NCBI RefSeq assembly: GCF_900258475.1
Contig: NZ_LT984888.1
Coordinates: 208,639 to 272,638 of the forward strand
Source: Anaerococcus sp. Marseille-P3915
Lineage (GTDB): Bacteria > Bacillota > Clostridia > Tissierellales > Peptoniphilaceae
Direction: 5' to 3'
Length of the DNA stretch: 64,000 nt
The notes under the pieces are model-generated. The model was not told where the DNA came from. It did no database searches and saw nothing but the letters and a program-made list of their open reading frames with translations. Of the stretch, positions 1 to 9,206 are shown piece by piece. Made by a program: the position numbers and the translations under genes. Every line of letters starts with the position of its first letter. The first letter of the stretch is position 1.

Positions 1-440
1 ATAAAGAAAACACCCACCTACCATATGCTCCAGAAAATGATGAGAAATATGCTATCGAATACAGAAAAATCTTAGATGATTTTGGCCAAAGAGATATTCA
101 AATCCTAGGTCTTGGACCAAATGGCCATATAGCCTTTAATGAGCCTGCTGATAAATTAAATAGACGCGCATCTATTATAAAATTAACAGATTCTACTATC
201 GAAGCCAACTCAAGATTTTTTGAAAATGAGGATGAAGTTCCAAAATACGCCCTTTCAATGGGGGTTGAAGAAGTATTTGATGCCAAGACCCTAATAGTAC
301 TTGCTAGTGGCAAGAGCAAACATGAAGCTGTAAAAAGACTCTTAAATGATGATACAATTTCAACAGAGCTTCCATGCTCTCTTCTAAACCTTCACCCAAA
401 TGTTTATCTATTTGTAGATGAAGAAGCTTATAATGGCTAA
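1..440 (+). CDS. nagB: glucosamine-6-phosphate deaminase, 3' part
   Basis: Converts glucosamine 6-phosphate to fructose 6-phosphate and ammonia in the cytoplasm (amino-sugar use). The gene enters from the left edge; the open frame starts at base 3 and reads about 145 residues to TAA at 438-440. The family hallmark GLGPNGHIAFNEP is encoded near bases 111-150, followed by the usual C-terminal half ending LFVDEEAYNG. The start and N-terminal active-site part lie outside the window. An intrinsic terminator follows 28 bp downstream, so this is the last gene of its transcript. Confidence 0.93.
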   Translation, partial: KENTHLPYAPENDEKYAIEYRKILDDFGQRDIQILGLGPNGHIAFNEPADKLNRRASIIKLTDSTIEANSRFFENEDEVPKYALSMGVEEVFDAKTLIVLASGKSKHEAVKRLLNDDTISTELPCSLLNLHPNVYLFVDEEAYNG

Positions 441-467
441 AACTTTATAGTTTTATTTAAAAAATCA

Positions 468-518
468 CCTCTATTAGCTGATGCTTATTTTTCCATTTGC
501 TAATAGGGGCGTTTTTTT
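468..518 (+). terminator. intrinsic terminator after nagB
   Basis: An 11-bp stem (CCTCTATTAGC at 468-478 pairs with GCTAATAGGGG at 499-509, one G-T pair) is followed by GC and a run of seven T. Confidence 0.85.
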
Positions 519-558
519 CATTTTTATTTGCTTTTCTTTATAATTTTTAGATGGTTTA

Positions 559-1485
559 CTACTGATTAGTTTTTCTGTAGGAACTTGGGCTTAGGCCTGT
601 GAAATCCTTGAAGGCTCTGGTAAAGTTGGATGGATTTTTGAAATTAAGGTCATTGCTTATTTCAATAATGCTTAAGTTACTTTTTAGAAGTAGTTCTTGG
701 GCCTTTATTAATCTTAGTCTTTGTATATATTTCATAGGTGTGTATTGAAAGGTTTTGGTAAATTTATCATTTAGACTTGATTTTGAAATTTTAAATTTCT
801 TTGAGATTTCTTCTAAGCTTATATCATTATCAAGATTTTCTCTCATATATATTTCAATTTCATTAACGAGTTCAGTATGATTTATCTTAAAATAGTTCAT
901 CTTATTTGGATTCATTCCTATTTTTCCAATCCTATAAATTAGCTCTAGGGTTAGCAATTTTATTAGTAAAAAATCTTCACTTTTTAGGGCTAGAATTAAG
1001 TTGTTGGCAAGATTTATTAGGCTTTTTTCTCTCATTACATAACCCATATTCTTAATATTTTTAAAGTTATAGAGGAATTTGCCAATGTAAGGGAAGAGCT
1101 TGGAGTTTTTATCTAGGACTTTATCTAAGATTATAATATTAAAGGCCCTAGTTCTGTGGCTAGTTGTGAAGGAAAATTTCGATTCTGGTATAGATCTTCC
1201 TATAAAGAGTTCATTAGTTGTTATTAAGACCTTTGAATCTTTTATATAGGTAAAGTAGTTTCCCTCATAGCAATAGCCTATCCTATAACCTAAGCTGCCT
1301 TTTGAGGCTGAATTTTTGGCTTCATATTTTTTGTCAAGGCTAATATATAAGACAAAGACGCCAGGTATAAGCTCATAAGAAGTCATCTTATTTTCGGCAT
1401 TTTCTATGCCCATGTATTTTATAATCCTAGGATCACTTGTTGGGAAGGATTCAAAACCCCAAGATTTTAATCTAGTATCTTTCAT
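559..1485 (-). CDS. AraC-family transcriptional regulator
   Basis: 308-residue DNA-binding regulator. Residues about 203-308 form the double helix-turn-helix AraC domain (DISLEEISKKFKISKSSL, then SIIEISNDLNFKNPSNFTRAFK and the closing GLSPSSYR). The N-terminal 200 residues are an unrecognised sensor region. It is the last gene of the minus-strand transporter operon: its ATG (1485) overlaps the end of the double-ATPase gene by 14 bp and has a GGAG ribosome site. The placement resembles YbtA next to the yersiniabactin ABC pair YbtPQ, so it probably senses the imported ligand; that role is inference. Confidence 0.9.
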   Translation of the reverse strand: MKDTRLKSWGFESFPTSDPRIIKYMGIENAENKMTSYELIPGVFVLYISLDKKYEAKNSASKGSLGYRIGYCYEGNYFTYIKDSKVLITTNELFIGRSIPESKFSFTTSHRTRAFNIIILDKVLDKNSKLFPYIGKFLYNFKNIKNMGYVMREKSLINLANNLILALKSEDFLLIKLLTLELIYRIGKIGMNPNKMNYFKINHTELVNEIEIYMRENLDNDISLEEISKKFKISKSSLNDKFTKTFQYTPMKYIQRLRLIKAQELLLKSNLSIIEISNDLNFKNPSNFTRAFKDFTGLSPSSYRKTNQ

Positions 1486-2875
1486 TTATAAACTCCACTA
1501 TATTTTCGTCAGTATTTTTTATAAATTCATAATCGTGGCTTATGATTATTATAGTTTTTCCGGCAATTTTCATTTGCTTTATTATGTCTATAAGTCTTTG
1601 CATATTTTCGTAGCAAAGACCAGATGTTGGTTCGTCTAGGATGGCTATTTCTTTGGGACTTGCCATAGCAAGACCTAGGGCGAGCCTTTGTTTTTCTCCG
1701 CCAGATAGCCTTTGGGGATGGCGGTCTTTTTTGTCGGCTAAGTTTAAAGCTAATAGGCTTTTTTCTATTAGACTCTTATCATCGCTTACAATTGCCATCT
1801 CCATTTCAACTGATTCTGTAAAAAGCTGATAGTTTACATCTTGCATGACAAGGGAAATATAGGCTCCATGATTTTTTATAAGCTTATTTTTATAATAGAT
1901 TTTTCCATTTTGTTTTTTATTTAGACCGCATAGGTTTCTAATAAATGAGCTTTTGCCTATACCATTAGCCCCAATTATAAAATATATACCAGGCTCAAAA
2001 GAAATGGAAAAATCAAAAATTTGGGGAGAGTCTTTGTAGGCACAAGAAAAATCCTTGCATAATAGACCTTGCGTATTATCACAATTTTTGTCAAAGAGAT
2101 TTTTTATTTGGTACTTATCAGACTTTAGGTCTTCTTTTCTTATTTCATCAAGAGTCCTTAATTTGTGTTCTTTTATGACTTTAGGAGTCAGTTGTTTTTT
2201 TGTGTATGTGATGGACTTTTTATTTTCTATTACTATTAGCTTATCCAAAATGTTTTTAAGATAAAATAGCCTATGTTCAGCTATGATTATAATTTTGCCC
2301 ATGCTTTTTAGGACCTCTAAGCATGAGGAAAGGTTTTTTATCGACTCTTTATCAAGGGATGCTGAAGGCTCATCAAAGATATAGACCTCATTATCCATAA
2401 CAGCTACAGAAGTTATTGCAATTAGCTGTTTCTGACCACCTGATAGGGTGAATAAATCTTTATCAAGTAGGCTATCACTTGAAAGAAGCTTGCTATAGTA
2501 AGAAATCTTCTTATATATATTATCCCTAGGCTCATTTCTATTTTCCAGAGCAAAGGCTATTTCATCAAGAGAATTAACAGCATAAAACTGGTTTTTAGGA
2601 TTTTGAAAAACTGTTGCTATGAAATTTGATCTACTACTTATATCCTTGTCCAAAAGTGACTTGCCATTTAAGAGTAAGTCTCCAGCAATTTTTGCCTTAT
2701 CAATTTCTGGTATTATTCCATTTATGCTTTTAATTAATGATGATTTGCCAGCACCTGATTTTCCGGTGATGACATTTATTGTTCCTTTTTCAAATTTAAT
2801 ATTTATTTGTTCGAGTATCTTATTTTCCTTGCCATTTTCACTAAAGCTTAGGGAAAAATTTTTAAATTCTAGCAT
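1472..2875 (-). CDS. ECF transporter ATPase with two fused ABC domains
   Basis: 467-residue cytoplasmic ATPase with two complete nucleotide-binding domains in one chain, standing in for the EcfA/EcfA' pair. Domain 1 has Walker A GKSGAGKS at 38-45, signature LSGGQKQ and Walker B YIFDEPSASLD. Domain 2 has Walker A GANGIGKS near 302-309, signature LSGGEKQR and AILDEPTSGL. It powers the membrane pair encoded just upstream (T component, overlap 7 bp; S component before that). ATG at 2875 follows AAGGAT. Substrate is not shown by the sequence. Confidence 0.93.
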   Translation of the reverse strand: MLEFKNFSLSFSENGKENKILEQINIKFEKGTINVITGKSGAGKSSLIKSINGIIPEIDKAKIAGDLLLNGKSLLDKDISSRSNFIATVFQNPKNQFYAVNSLDEIAFALENRNEPRDNIYKKISYYSKLLSSDSLLDKDLFTLSGGQKQLIAITSVAVMDNEVYIFDEPSASLDKESIKNLSSCLEVLKSMGKIIIIAEHRLFYLKNILDKLIVIENKKSITYTKKQLTPKVIKEHKLRTLDEIRKEDLKSDKYQIKNLFDKNCDNTQGLLCKDFSCAYKDSPQIFDFSISFEPGIYFIIGANGIGKSSFIRNLCGLNKKQNGKIYYKNKLIKNHGAYISLVMQDVNYQLFTESVEMEMAIVSDDKSLIEKSLLALNLADKKDRHPQRLSGGEKQRLALGLAMASPKEIAILDEPTSGLCYENMQRLIDIIKQMKIAGKTIIIISHDYEFIKNTDENIVEFINERY

Positions 2876-3564
2876 AATTTTATCCTTATAAATAAGCTTA
2901 TTATAAATATTCCAAAGGCAAGAAGTATATAGTCTATGCTTCTTAGCTGAGCCCTTGAAATTGATGATCTCTCGCCATCTACTTTCATTCCCCTGGTCAT
3001 GGCTGATATAGCGACATTGTCGGCAGTTTGGGATGTAATCATAAGCAGCGGAACAAACTTGTATTCGATAAACCTTGATGGGTTTTTGAAAAAACTTTTT
3101 AGGGTTAAATCGTGCATATACATGGCTTCTCCTATGATTTTGTAATCTTGCTTGATGGAGTAGAAAAACCTAAACATGACAGAAATGGGGATTATGATTG
3201 TATTTGGAAATTTTATCTTTTGAAGGGAGTAAACAAGGTCACTCATCTTTGTGGTGGTCATAGTATAATAACCCATAATAACTCCTGGTAGTATCTTAAT
3301 TACTATGCCGGCATAGAGATTTAAAATCATTGCCCAAAAGCTATTTGGGAATTTTTCCATGATATTTTGCCCAAGAAAGGCCAAGCCAGTATAAAAAATA
3401 CCCTTGGAGACAAGGGATATTTTTCTATCATATAGGGCAAAAAGATAGGGAAGGAGCGCTAGGAAGATACCCAGATAGTAGTATCTCCTAGCTAGTGAGC
3501 CTTCCATAGTGCTTATACCTATTATTAAGGTCAAAAAGAACTTGGTCCTAAAATCAATTTTCAT
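2869..3564 (-). CDS. ECF transporter T component (EcfT-like)
   Basis: 231-residue integral membrane protein of the CbiQ/EcfT type that couples ATP hydrolysis to movement of the substrate-binding S protein. Several hydrophobic segments lie between residues 10-110, then a cytoplasmic loop, and a final membrane segment (IDYILLAFGIFIISLFI). The coupling-helix region holds the expected SAMTRGMKVDGER-like A-R-G motif near residue 190. Starts in a TAATG overlap with the S component, which implies translational coupling. Confidence 0.88.
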   Translation of the reverse strand: MKIDFRTKFFLTLIIGISTMEGSLARRYYYLGIFLALLPYLFALYDRKISLVSKGIFYTGLAFLGQNIMEKFPNSFWAMILNLYAGIVIKILPGVIMGYYTMTTTKMSDLVYSLQKIKFPNTIIIPISVMFRFFYSIKQDYKIIGEAMYMHDLTLKSFFKNPSRFIEYKFVPLLMITSQTADNVAISAMTRGMKVDGERSSISRAQLRSIDYILLAFGIFIISLFIRIKLC

Positions 3565-4145
3565 TAAGCCATACCTGCTTTTTTGAAATGTTTATTTAAT
3601 ACCTTTATTCCTATGGTGCAACCCAGATAGCCACCAATCATTCCTAAGATTACAACAGGTAGGAAGGACCATGTAGGCATTACTGAGAGTAATTTTTCTA
3701 CATAAGCTTCTCCATATCCTTGGTCTATTAGGGATTTAGCATAAGAATCTCTAGCTAGATACATAGGAATTAGATTTGCGGCTGCAAACATCATAAAGAC
3801 TGTATAGGTAACTCTTGCGGTTTTGATTGACTTATAGGAGCCAGTTTTTAAGATAAATTCACAGATTATTGATAAGATAATTATGGCTGGTAGGACAATT
3901 GCACCATGGCCAGACATAGAAAATACAAGGCCAAAAATTATACCCATAATCAAAACCATGCCAAACTTATTTATCTTTGTAGAATAAAGCATAAAGACAG
4001 GACCTGAGACTAAGCCACAAGCAAAAGGGACAAGAGGCATTAAGACTGGCACAAAGCCAATCATACCTCCGCACCAAGTGGCCATTACAGTAAGTAGTGA
4101 AAAGACTCCTGCATTTACTAAATCACGTATTCCAAATTTATTCAT
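3564..4145 (-). CDS. ECF transporter S component, Trep_Strep/MptD-type
   Basis: 193-residue membrane protein with five to six hydrophobic segments. It resembles the Trep_Strep (TIGR02185, MptD-like) group of putative ECF substrate-binding proteins: N-terminal RDLVNAGVFSLLTVMATW, a glycine-rich second segment and a central MSGHGAIVLPA. It should capture the ligand for the T and ATPase subunits encoded next. Excellent AGGAGG site before ATG 4145; 9 bp after the ABC gene. The substrate of this S family is not established to my knowledge; iron-complex or metallophore is inferred only from the Fur box and neighbours. Confidence 0.8.
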   Translation of the reverse strand: MNKFGIRDLVNAGVFSLLTVMATWCGGMIGFVPVLMPLVPFACGLVSGPVFMLYSTKINKFGMVLIMGIIFGLVFSMSGHGAIVLPAIIILSIICEFILKTGSYKSIKTARVTYTVFMMFAAANLIPMYLARDSYAKSLIDQGYGEAYVEKLLSVMPTWSFLPVVILGMIGGYLGCTIGIKVLNKHFKKAGMA

Positions 4146-4154
4146 TATTTCCTC

Positions 4155-5876
4155 CTAGTAGATAAATTCTTCTGATTTTTTGGAAGATTCTATCATTTTT
4201 TTATAAGTTTTGCTGTTTTTAAGAAGCTCATCGTGCTTGCCGAATGCTTCTATTCTGCCATCATTCATAACAATTATCTGATTGACATTTTCTATTGATT
4301 TCATCCTGTGAGATATAATTATTACTGTCTTATTTTTTGTCAATTTGTTAAGGGATTCTTGGATATATTTTTCATTTTCTACATCAAGGCTTGCTGCTAT
4401 TTCATCTAAAAGAATTATTTCTGCGTTTTTTAGAAAGGCTCTGGCTATTGATATTCTTTGCCTTTCTCCTCCAGATAGCTTGCTGCCATTTTCCCCTATT
4501 TCTGTTTGGTAACCATCCTTAAGCTTGTTTACAAATTCATCACAATTTGCAAGCTTAGCGGCTTTTAATACTTCTTCATCACTAGCATCAGCTTTTCCTA
4601 TTCTAATATTATCCATGACAGAACCATTAAAGAGAATTACATCTTGAAATACCATGGAAATATGCTTGAATAAATCAGCTGTATCTGTAGTTTTTATATC
4701 CTTATCACCAATAGAAATTATTCCTTTATCATAGTCGTAGAGTCTAGCTATCAGCTTTATTAGGGTAGATTTACCACAACCAGATGGGCCAACTAGGGCG
4801 CTTGTCTTATCTTGAAGGGCATTAAAGGAAATCTTATCTATTACCTTTTTATCATCAAGGTAGGAAAATTCCACATCTTTTCCTTCAATATCAAATGATT
4901 TTATATCAGCCCTATTTCCTTTTTTGATTTTTTCATTCCTAAGGGCCTTAATTTTCTCTATAGGGCTATCCATATACATTAATTCCCCGTAGGCTTGGTT
5001 AAAGGCTGCCACTCCGTCAATAAGTCTTGCTCCTGCAAACAAGTAGCCTGCAAAGTATAAAATATTAATTTCTCCTGCCATAAGCTGTCCAAGTCCGACA
5101 AATATTACAAGGGCTATGGATAAGTTTGCAATAATAGTAGCTGATACTATCGGTATAATTTGTCCTAGTTCAGTCTTTATATGCTTTTTTTCAAGGTCTT
5201 TTACAAAGGTTGTTGCCTGTTTTTCCTTTTCATCTGATAGCTTGTAGGATTTGATTTCTGTAGACAAATCAATTAATTCTTGAAAAATTTTTGAGGACTT
5301 TCTTTGCTCTTGGTAATAGGTCCCGGTCGCCTTTATTTGCATTTTCCTTGAAAATAAATTTAAAATAATTGAAAAGCCAATAGGAATAATAACAGCAAGG
5401 CCTAGTTTGAAATTGCCAAGTAAAAGTAATATGGAAATAAGAGCGAAATTGATCAAAAATCCATAAAAACTAGGTAGAGAATGACTAAGGCCATGCTCAA
5501 TTGTATCTACATCCTTCATAATGGTTTGAGAAAGATCGGTTATATCTCTTCTTGAGTAGAAGGAAAGGGGTAATTCCTTGATGATTTCTATAAGCTCTAT
5601 CCTTAGATTTGCTGATTCCTTGTAGGTTTCGTTGTAGGTTGTGATATAGTCCTTATTAATTATAAAAAGCATCACTAGGCCTATTATGAAAAATGCTAGA
5701 ATTGAAATTGCTAGCTTCATATCACCAAGACCAAGCAAGCCCTGGAGGACATACATCAAAAGCATAATAGGTAGCATGTAGGAAAGGCTTTTGAGTGTTG
5801 AATATTTAATTGCAACTAGAGCTCCTTCTGCACCCTTATCTGTTAGAGCGAAGCGGTTTTTAAGATATTTTTTCAT
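4155..5876 (-). CDS. ABC half-transporter (membrane plus ATPase), IrtB/YbtQ-like
   Basis: 573-residue type IV exporter-fold half-transporter: six membrane segments in residues about 20-310, then an ATPase domain with Walker A GPSGCGKST near 362, signature LSGGERQR and IILLDEIAASLD. It pairs with the preceding gene as a heterodimer. An in-frame ATG at 5891 exists, but it contains the GGAGGG ribosome site of the ATG at 5876, which forms a TAATG overlap with the upstream stop; I therefore start at 5876. Similar pairs (YbtPQ, IrtAB) import ferric siderophores despite an exporter fold; direction here is inference. Confidence 0.88.
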   Translation of the reverse strand: MKKYLKNRFALTDKGAEGALVAIKYSTLKSLSYMLPIMLLMYVLQGLLGLGDMKLAISILAFFIIGLVMLFIINKDYITTYNETYKESANLRIELIEIIKELPLSFYSRRDITDLSQTIMKDVDTIEHGLSHSLPSFYGFLINFALISILLLLGNFKLGLAVIIPIGFSIILNLFSRKMQIKATGTYYQEQRKSSKIFQELIDLSTEIKSYKLSDEKEKQATTFVKDLEKKHIKTELGQIIPIVSATIIANLSIALVIFVGLGQLMAGEINILYFAGYLFAGARLIDGVAAFNQAYGELMYMDSPIEKIKALRNEKIKKGNRADIKSFDIEGKDVEFSYLDDKKVIDKISFNALQDKTSALVGPSGCGKSTLIKLIARLYDYDKGIISIGDKDIKTTDTADLFKHISMVFQDVILFNGSVMDNIRIGKADASDEEVLKAAKLANCDEFVNKLKDGYQTEIGENGSKLSGGERQRISIARAFLKNAEIILLDEIAASLDVENEKYIQESLNKLTKNKTVIIISHRMKSIENVNQIIVMNDGRIEAFGKHDELLKNSKTYKKMIESSKKSEEFIY

Positions 5877-7621
5877 TAATTTACCCTCCATTCGTTTGCA
5901 GTCTCATATAGGTCTACGAAGTTCTTGTATTTACCATTTTCTTTTATCAAGTTATCATGACTAGATCTTTCTACAATCTTGCCATCTTCTACAAGGAGAA
6001 TTTCGGAAGCTCCTCTAATAGAAGAAAGCCTATGGGCAATCATGATTGTAGTCCTGTTTTTAATTAGAGATTTAAAAGCGATTTGAAGTTCGTATTCATT
6101 CTCTGGGTCGGCAGCAGCTGATGCCTCATCTAAGATAATAATTTTAGGGTTTTTTAGGAAAATCCTTGCAATAGATATCCTTTGTTTTTCACCACCAGAT
6201 AAGTTTATCCCATCTGCACCAATAATTGCATCATACTTATCCTTAAATTTTTCTATAAAATCATCGCATCTTGCAAGCCTTAAAGCCTCATAAACTTCAT
6301 CCTTGCTAGCATCTTTTTTTGCTAGCCTTACATTATCAAAAATTGAAATGCCAGAAAAAAGTTGAGGATTTTGGAAAACTATGCCTATCTTATCCATTAA
6401 GGCATCTTTTTTATAAGAAGAAATATTTTTGCCTCCTATAAGAATTTCCCCGCAATCAACTGGATATAGGCCTGAAATAAGCTTAGCTATTGTAGACTTA
6501 CCAGATCCAGAAGAACCAACCAGTGCATAGACCTTATCTTGGTCAAATTTGACAGAAAAATCCTCGAGGATTTTATGAGAGCCGTCATAAGAAAAATCTA
6601 CATTTTTAAATTCTATATCGTAGGATGAAAAGTTTTCTTCCTTGCCAAAAGAGATTTCTTTGATTTTCATTTCTTCAAATAAACTCTCAAGATTGTCAAC
6701 TGCAGAATTTGCTTGGAATATGTACATGGATACATACATAATTTTCATAGTGTTAGCAAAATACATCCCCATAAAAAGGGTGAAAAATAAAATTTTAGCC
6801 GCCCATATATGAGGATCTGCTCCCTTGCTTACCATAAAAATTGCAAGAAAAACTGGACTTATGATGAAAATATTTAAAATCCATTGGAATAAGACGAAGG
6901 GAATCCTGCAAGACATAGAATATTTGTAGACCATATCCTTGTAAGTAAGGATTGATTGGTGAAGTTTCTTAAAACCTACAAGAGGGGCGTTAAAAATTTT
7001 GACAACTGGCATATTTCTAACATATTCCACAGCTCCTGCATTCATTTGATCAAGCTTATCCATATAAATCTTCATAAAAGATTGGTCACCCATCATATTT
7101 TTGATTAGAACTAAGGATATGCCTATAATGATTAGGAAAAATATTCCCAAATACATATCGATAATAAAAGTTAAAATAATCATAAAGATGGGAGTGAGTA
7201 TTGCACAAGTCTGATCTGGTATAAGGTGGGCAACAATCATATGGGTCTGTTCGACATTGTTGTCAATGATTTTTCTGACCTGGCCAGAATCGTGGGTGTC
7301 AAAAAAGCTATTAGAAGCCTTTAACAAATGTCTTATTCCCTTTTCACGAAGGCGAGTTTCAAGCCTAAAACCAGCTAAATGACTCATCCATGTACCGGAA
7401 AAATAAAAAATTCCATAGCTGATAAATAGGATTAAGATTTTAGTAGGAAAATTTGCTAAGTTTTTCAAATCTTGTCCAATAAAAACGTTTTTTAGCAAAA
7501 TCCAAATGAGGTAATAAGCGTAAAATTCTAAGACTATGCCAAAAGCTGATAATATCACAGCTAATAATCCGTGGAATTTTCGCTCAGGCATATATGAAAA
7601 TAATTTTTTATATAAGGTCAT
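5876..7621 (-). CDS. ABC half-transporter (membrane plus ATPase), IrtA/YbtP-like
   Basis: 581 residues: six membrane segments over residues about 15-300, then an ATPase domain with Walker A GSSGSGKST near 368, signature LSGGEKQR and ILDEASAAADPEN. First gene of the six-gene minus-strand operon (two half-transporters, S, T, double ATPase, AraC). ATG 7621 is preceded by AAAGGAG, and a Fur-type box lies 19 bp upstream. The likely job is uptake of an iron complex, by analogy with YbtPQ and IrtAB, but a multidrug or peptide exporter cannot be excluded from sequence. Confidence 0.88.
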   Translation of the reverse strand: MTLYKKLFSYMPERKFHGLLAVILSAFGIVLEFYAYYLIWILLKNVFIGQDLKNLANFPTKILILFISYGIFYFSGTWMSHLAGFRLETRLREKGIRHLLKASNSFFDTHDSGQVRKIIDNNVEQTHMIVAHLIPDQTCAILTPIFMIILTFIIDMYLGIFFLIIIGISLVLIKNMMGDQSFMKIYMDKLDQMNAGAVEYVRNMPVVKIFNAPLVGFKKLHQSILTYKDMVYKYSMSCRIPFVLFQWILNIFIISPVFLAIFMVSKGADPHIWAAKILFFTLFMGMYFANTMKIMYVSMYIFQANSAVDNLESLFEEMKIKEISFGKEENFSSYDIEFKNVDFSYDGSHKILEDFSVKFDQDKVYALVGSSGSGKSTIAKLISGLYPVDCGEILIGGKNISSYKKDALMDKIGIVFQNPQLFSGISIFDNVRLAKKDASKDEVYEALRLARCDDFIEKFKDKYDAIIGADGINLSGGEKQRISIARIFLKNPKIIILDEASAAADPENEYELQIAFKSLIKNRTTIMIAHRLSSIRGASEILLVEDGKIVERSSHDNLIKENGKYKNFVDLYETANEWRVN

Positions 7622-7639
7622 ATCAAGCTCCTTTCATAC

Positions 7640-7654
7640 TGATAATCAATATCA
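7640..7654 (-). promoter_or_regulatory. Fur-type operator
   Basis: TGATAATCAATATCA matches 13 of the 14 fixed positions of the 7-1-7 Fur box TGATAATnATTATCA. It lies 19 bp upstream of the first ABC gene, where repressor binding would block initiation. The G at position 2 favours Fur over PerR. Confidence 0.75.
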
Positions 7655-7829
7655 TTATATAAGAAATTAAAAGTTTTGTCTTATCATAAAAAATAAATAT
7701 GTCATAAATTTCAAAGAATATAGGATTAGTTAAAGAAAATAAGACTAAGTGCAAGTATTCTTAATTTACACTTGTAAGAAGAATATAGTGAACCTAGTAA
7801 TTTCTAAGTGAATTTTAGTTTTTAAGGCT

Positions 7830-7856
7830 TAAAAAAAGAGAACAAATGTTCTCTCA
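7830..7856 (-). terminator. probable terminator downstream of the K+ channel gene
   Basis: On the minus strand the palindrome AGAGAACATTTGTTCTCT is followed directly by a run of seven T, an intrinsic-terminator shape. It lies about 250 bp beyond the channel gene stop. Confidence 0.55.
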
Positions 7857-8103
7857 TAGTATAGCTTTATTAGTATATTTTTAAATACTTATATTTGTAA
7901 TCCTGAATTCATGGGATTCTTCCTTACTTCGTTCGTCTGAATGACATCAGAAAATGATTTTGTCGATGGCTCGAGAGAACATATGTTCTCTTTGTATTGA
8001 TTATTAAATTTTATTTAAGGCTCATCTTGTATTAAGCAAGTGAAAATAAGCTCATAGTTACAGATTTTAATATGTTTTTTAAAAATATAATAATTTTAAG
8101 TTT

Positions 8104-9111
8104 CTATTTTATCTCATCTCCCAAGTGCCTTAGTTTTTCTACTTGCTCTTCGTGGCCTAGGACTATTAGGACATCGCCAATCTTAAAGCTATAGTCTATA
8201 GGTGGATTAAAGAGCATTTTATTGTCTTCTTTCTTTTTTATAGCAAGGATGGTAAGGCCTGTTTTGTTTGGGATTTGGGCTTCAAGGAGATTTTTATTTT
8301 CTAGGTAGGATCCCTTGTGGACTATTACTTCTTCTAGGTCTAGCTCTAGATCGCCCACCTTGGTTACTACATCCAAAAAGGCCATTATATTTGGCTTGGT
8401 TATGAGAGAGGCCATCCTCTTTCCGCTTATTTCTATGGCTGAGATGGTCTTGTTTGCACCGACTTTCATTAGCTTCTTGCTGCCTGATTTTGTGATGGCA
8501 TTTGAGATTATATAGATATCCTTATTCATGTGTCTAGCTGTAAGGACTGTTACAATATTATCTACCTCTGTATCAAGGGTTGAAATTAGGCCCTTGGCCC
8601 TAGCTATCCCTGCCTGGTCAAGGATGTCTTCTTCTGTAGATTGGCCCTCGATTACGAGGATATCGTGGTGACTGTAATCGTCTAGGTCCGCATGATCATT
8701 TGTTATTACAACGAAATCCTTATTTTTCTTTATAAAATTATCTATGATAACTTCTGCTAGCTCCCCTGAACCGCATATTATGTAGTGGTCCTTTAGGGCC
8801 TTGATTTTCTTTTCCATCTTATTTCCCTTCCATAAATCTCCGATTTTTCCTTCTACAAACATGGCTACAACTGTTGTGAAGGTGTAACCGACTATACCTA
8901 CTCCCATAAAAATCATAAATATCGAAAATAGCTCAGAGGCATCATTTGTTGTGCCCACCTCGCCAAAGCCTACTGTAGATATAGTTATAACTGTCATGTA
9001 AAGGGCATCTATCATGTCTACCTTGGATAGGGACATATAGCCTGTAACCCCTACAATTAACAAGCTTATGAAGGCTATTATTATAAGCTTGAGTTTCCTT
9101 TTCTCATCCAT
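8104..9111 (-). CDS. potassium channel with RCK domain
   Basis: 335-residue two-helix K+ channel subunit. Membrane helices lie at about 8-28 and 70-90, with the pore filter TVGFGE at 46-51. From about residue 107 a TrkA-N/RCK Rossmann domain follows (IICGSGELAEVI), then a TrkA-C domain to the end (YSFKIGDVLIVLG). It would pass K+ under control of a ligand bound by the RCK ring. ATG 9111 follows AAAGGAGAG. Single-gene transcript; the divergent gene pair at 9207 shares its upstream region. Confidence 0.93.
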   Translation of the reverse strand: MDEKRKLKLIIIAFISLLIVGVTGYMSLSKVDMIDALYMTVITISTVGFGEVGTTNDASELFSIFMIFMGVGIVGYTFTTVVAMFVEGKIGDLWKGNKMEKKIKALKDHYIICGSGELAEVIIDNFIKKNKDFVVITNDHADLDDYSHHDILVIEGQSTEEDILDQAGIARAKGLISTLDTEVDNIVTVLTARHMNKDIYIISNAITKSGSKKLMKVGANKTISAIEISGKRMASLITKPNIMAFLDVVTKVGDLELDLEEVIVHKGSYLENKNLLEAQIPNKTGLTILAIKKKEDNKMLFNPPIDYSFKIGDVLIVLGHEEQVEKLRHLGDEIK

Positions 9112-9206
9112 AAGAACCTCTCCTTTATTTGATTATAGTATATTTTTAAACAAAAAGCTAGAGGAGGAAGTTTTTGGGTATTAATTAGTAAAAGAGAGGT
9201 GCATTT

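Larger units (their letters stand above)
7622..8103. other. 482-bp intergenic stretch
   Basis: Holds the Fur box near the ABC operon start and AT-rich sequence without a believable gene. It also holds a 155-bp segment bracketed by two near-identical palindromes (AGAGAACAAATGTTCTCT at 7837-7854 and AGAGAACATATGTTCTCT at 7974-7991), with a fragment TTCGTTCGTCTGAATGACA in between that resembles a fragment at about 20.47 kb. Confidence 0.6.

Noticed and set aside
5877-5891. Upstream ATG at 5891 as start of the second ABC gene
   Set aside because: The bases of that codon and the next form the GGAGGG ribosome site for ATG 5876, which overlaps the previous stop as TAATG.
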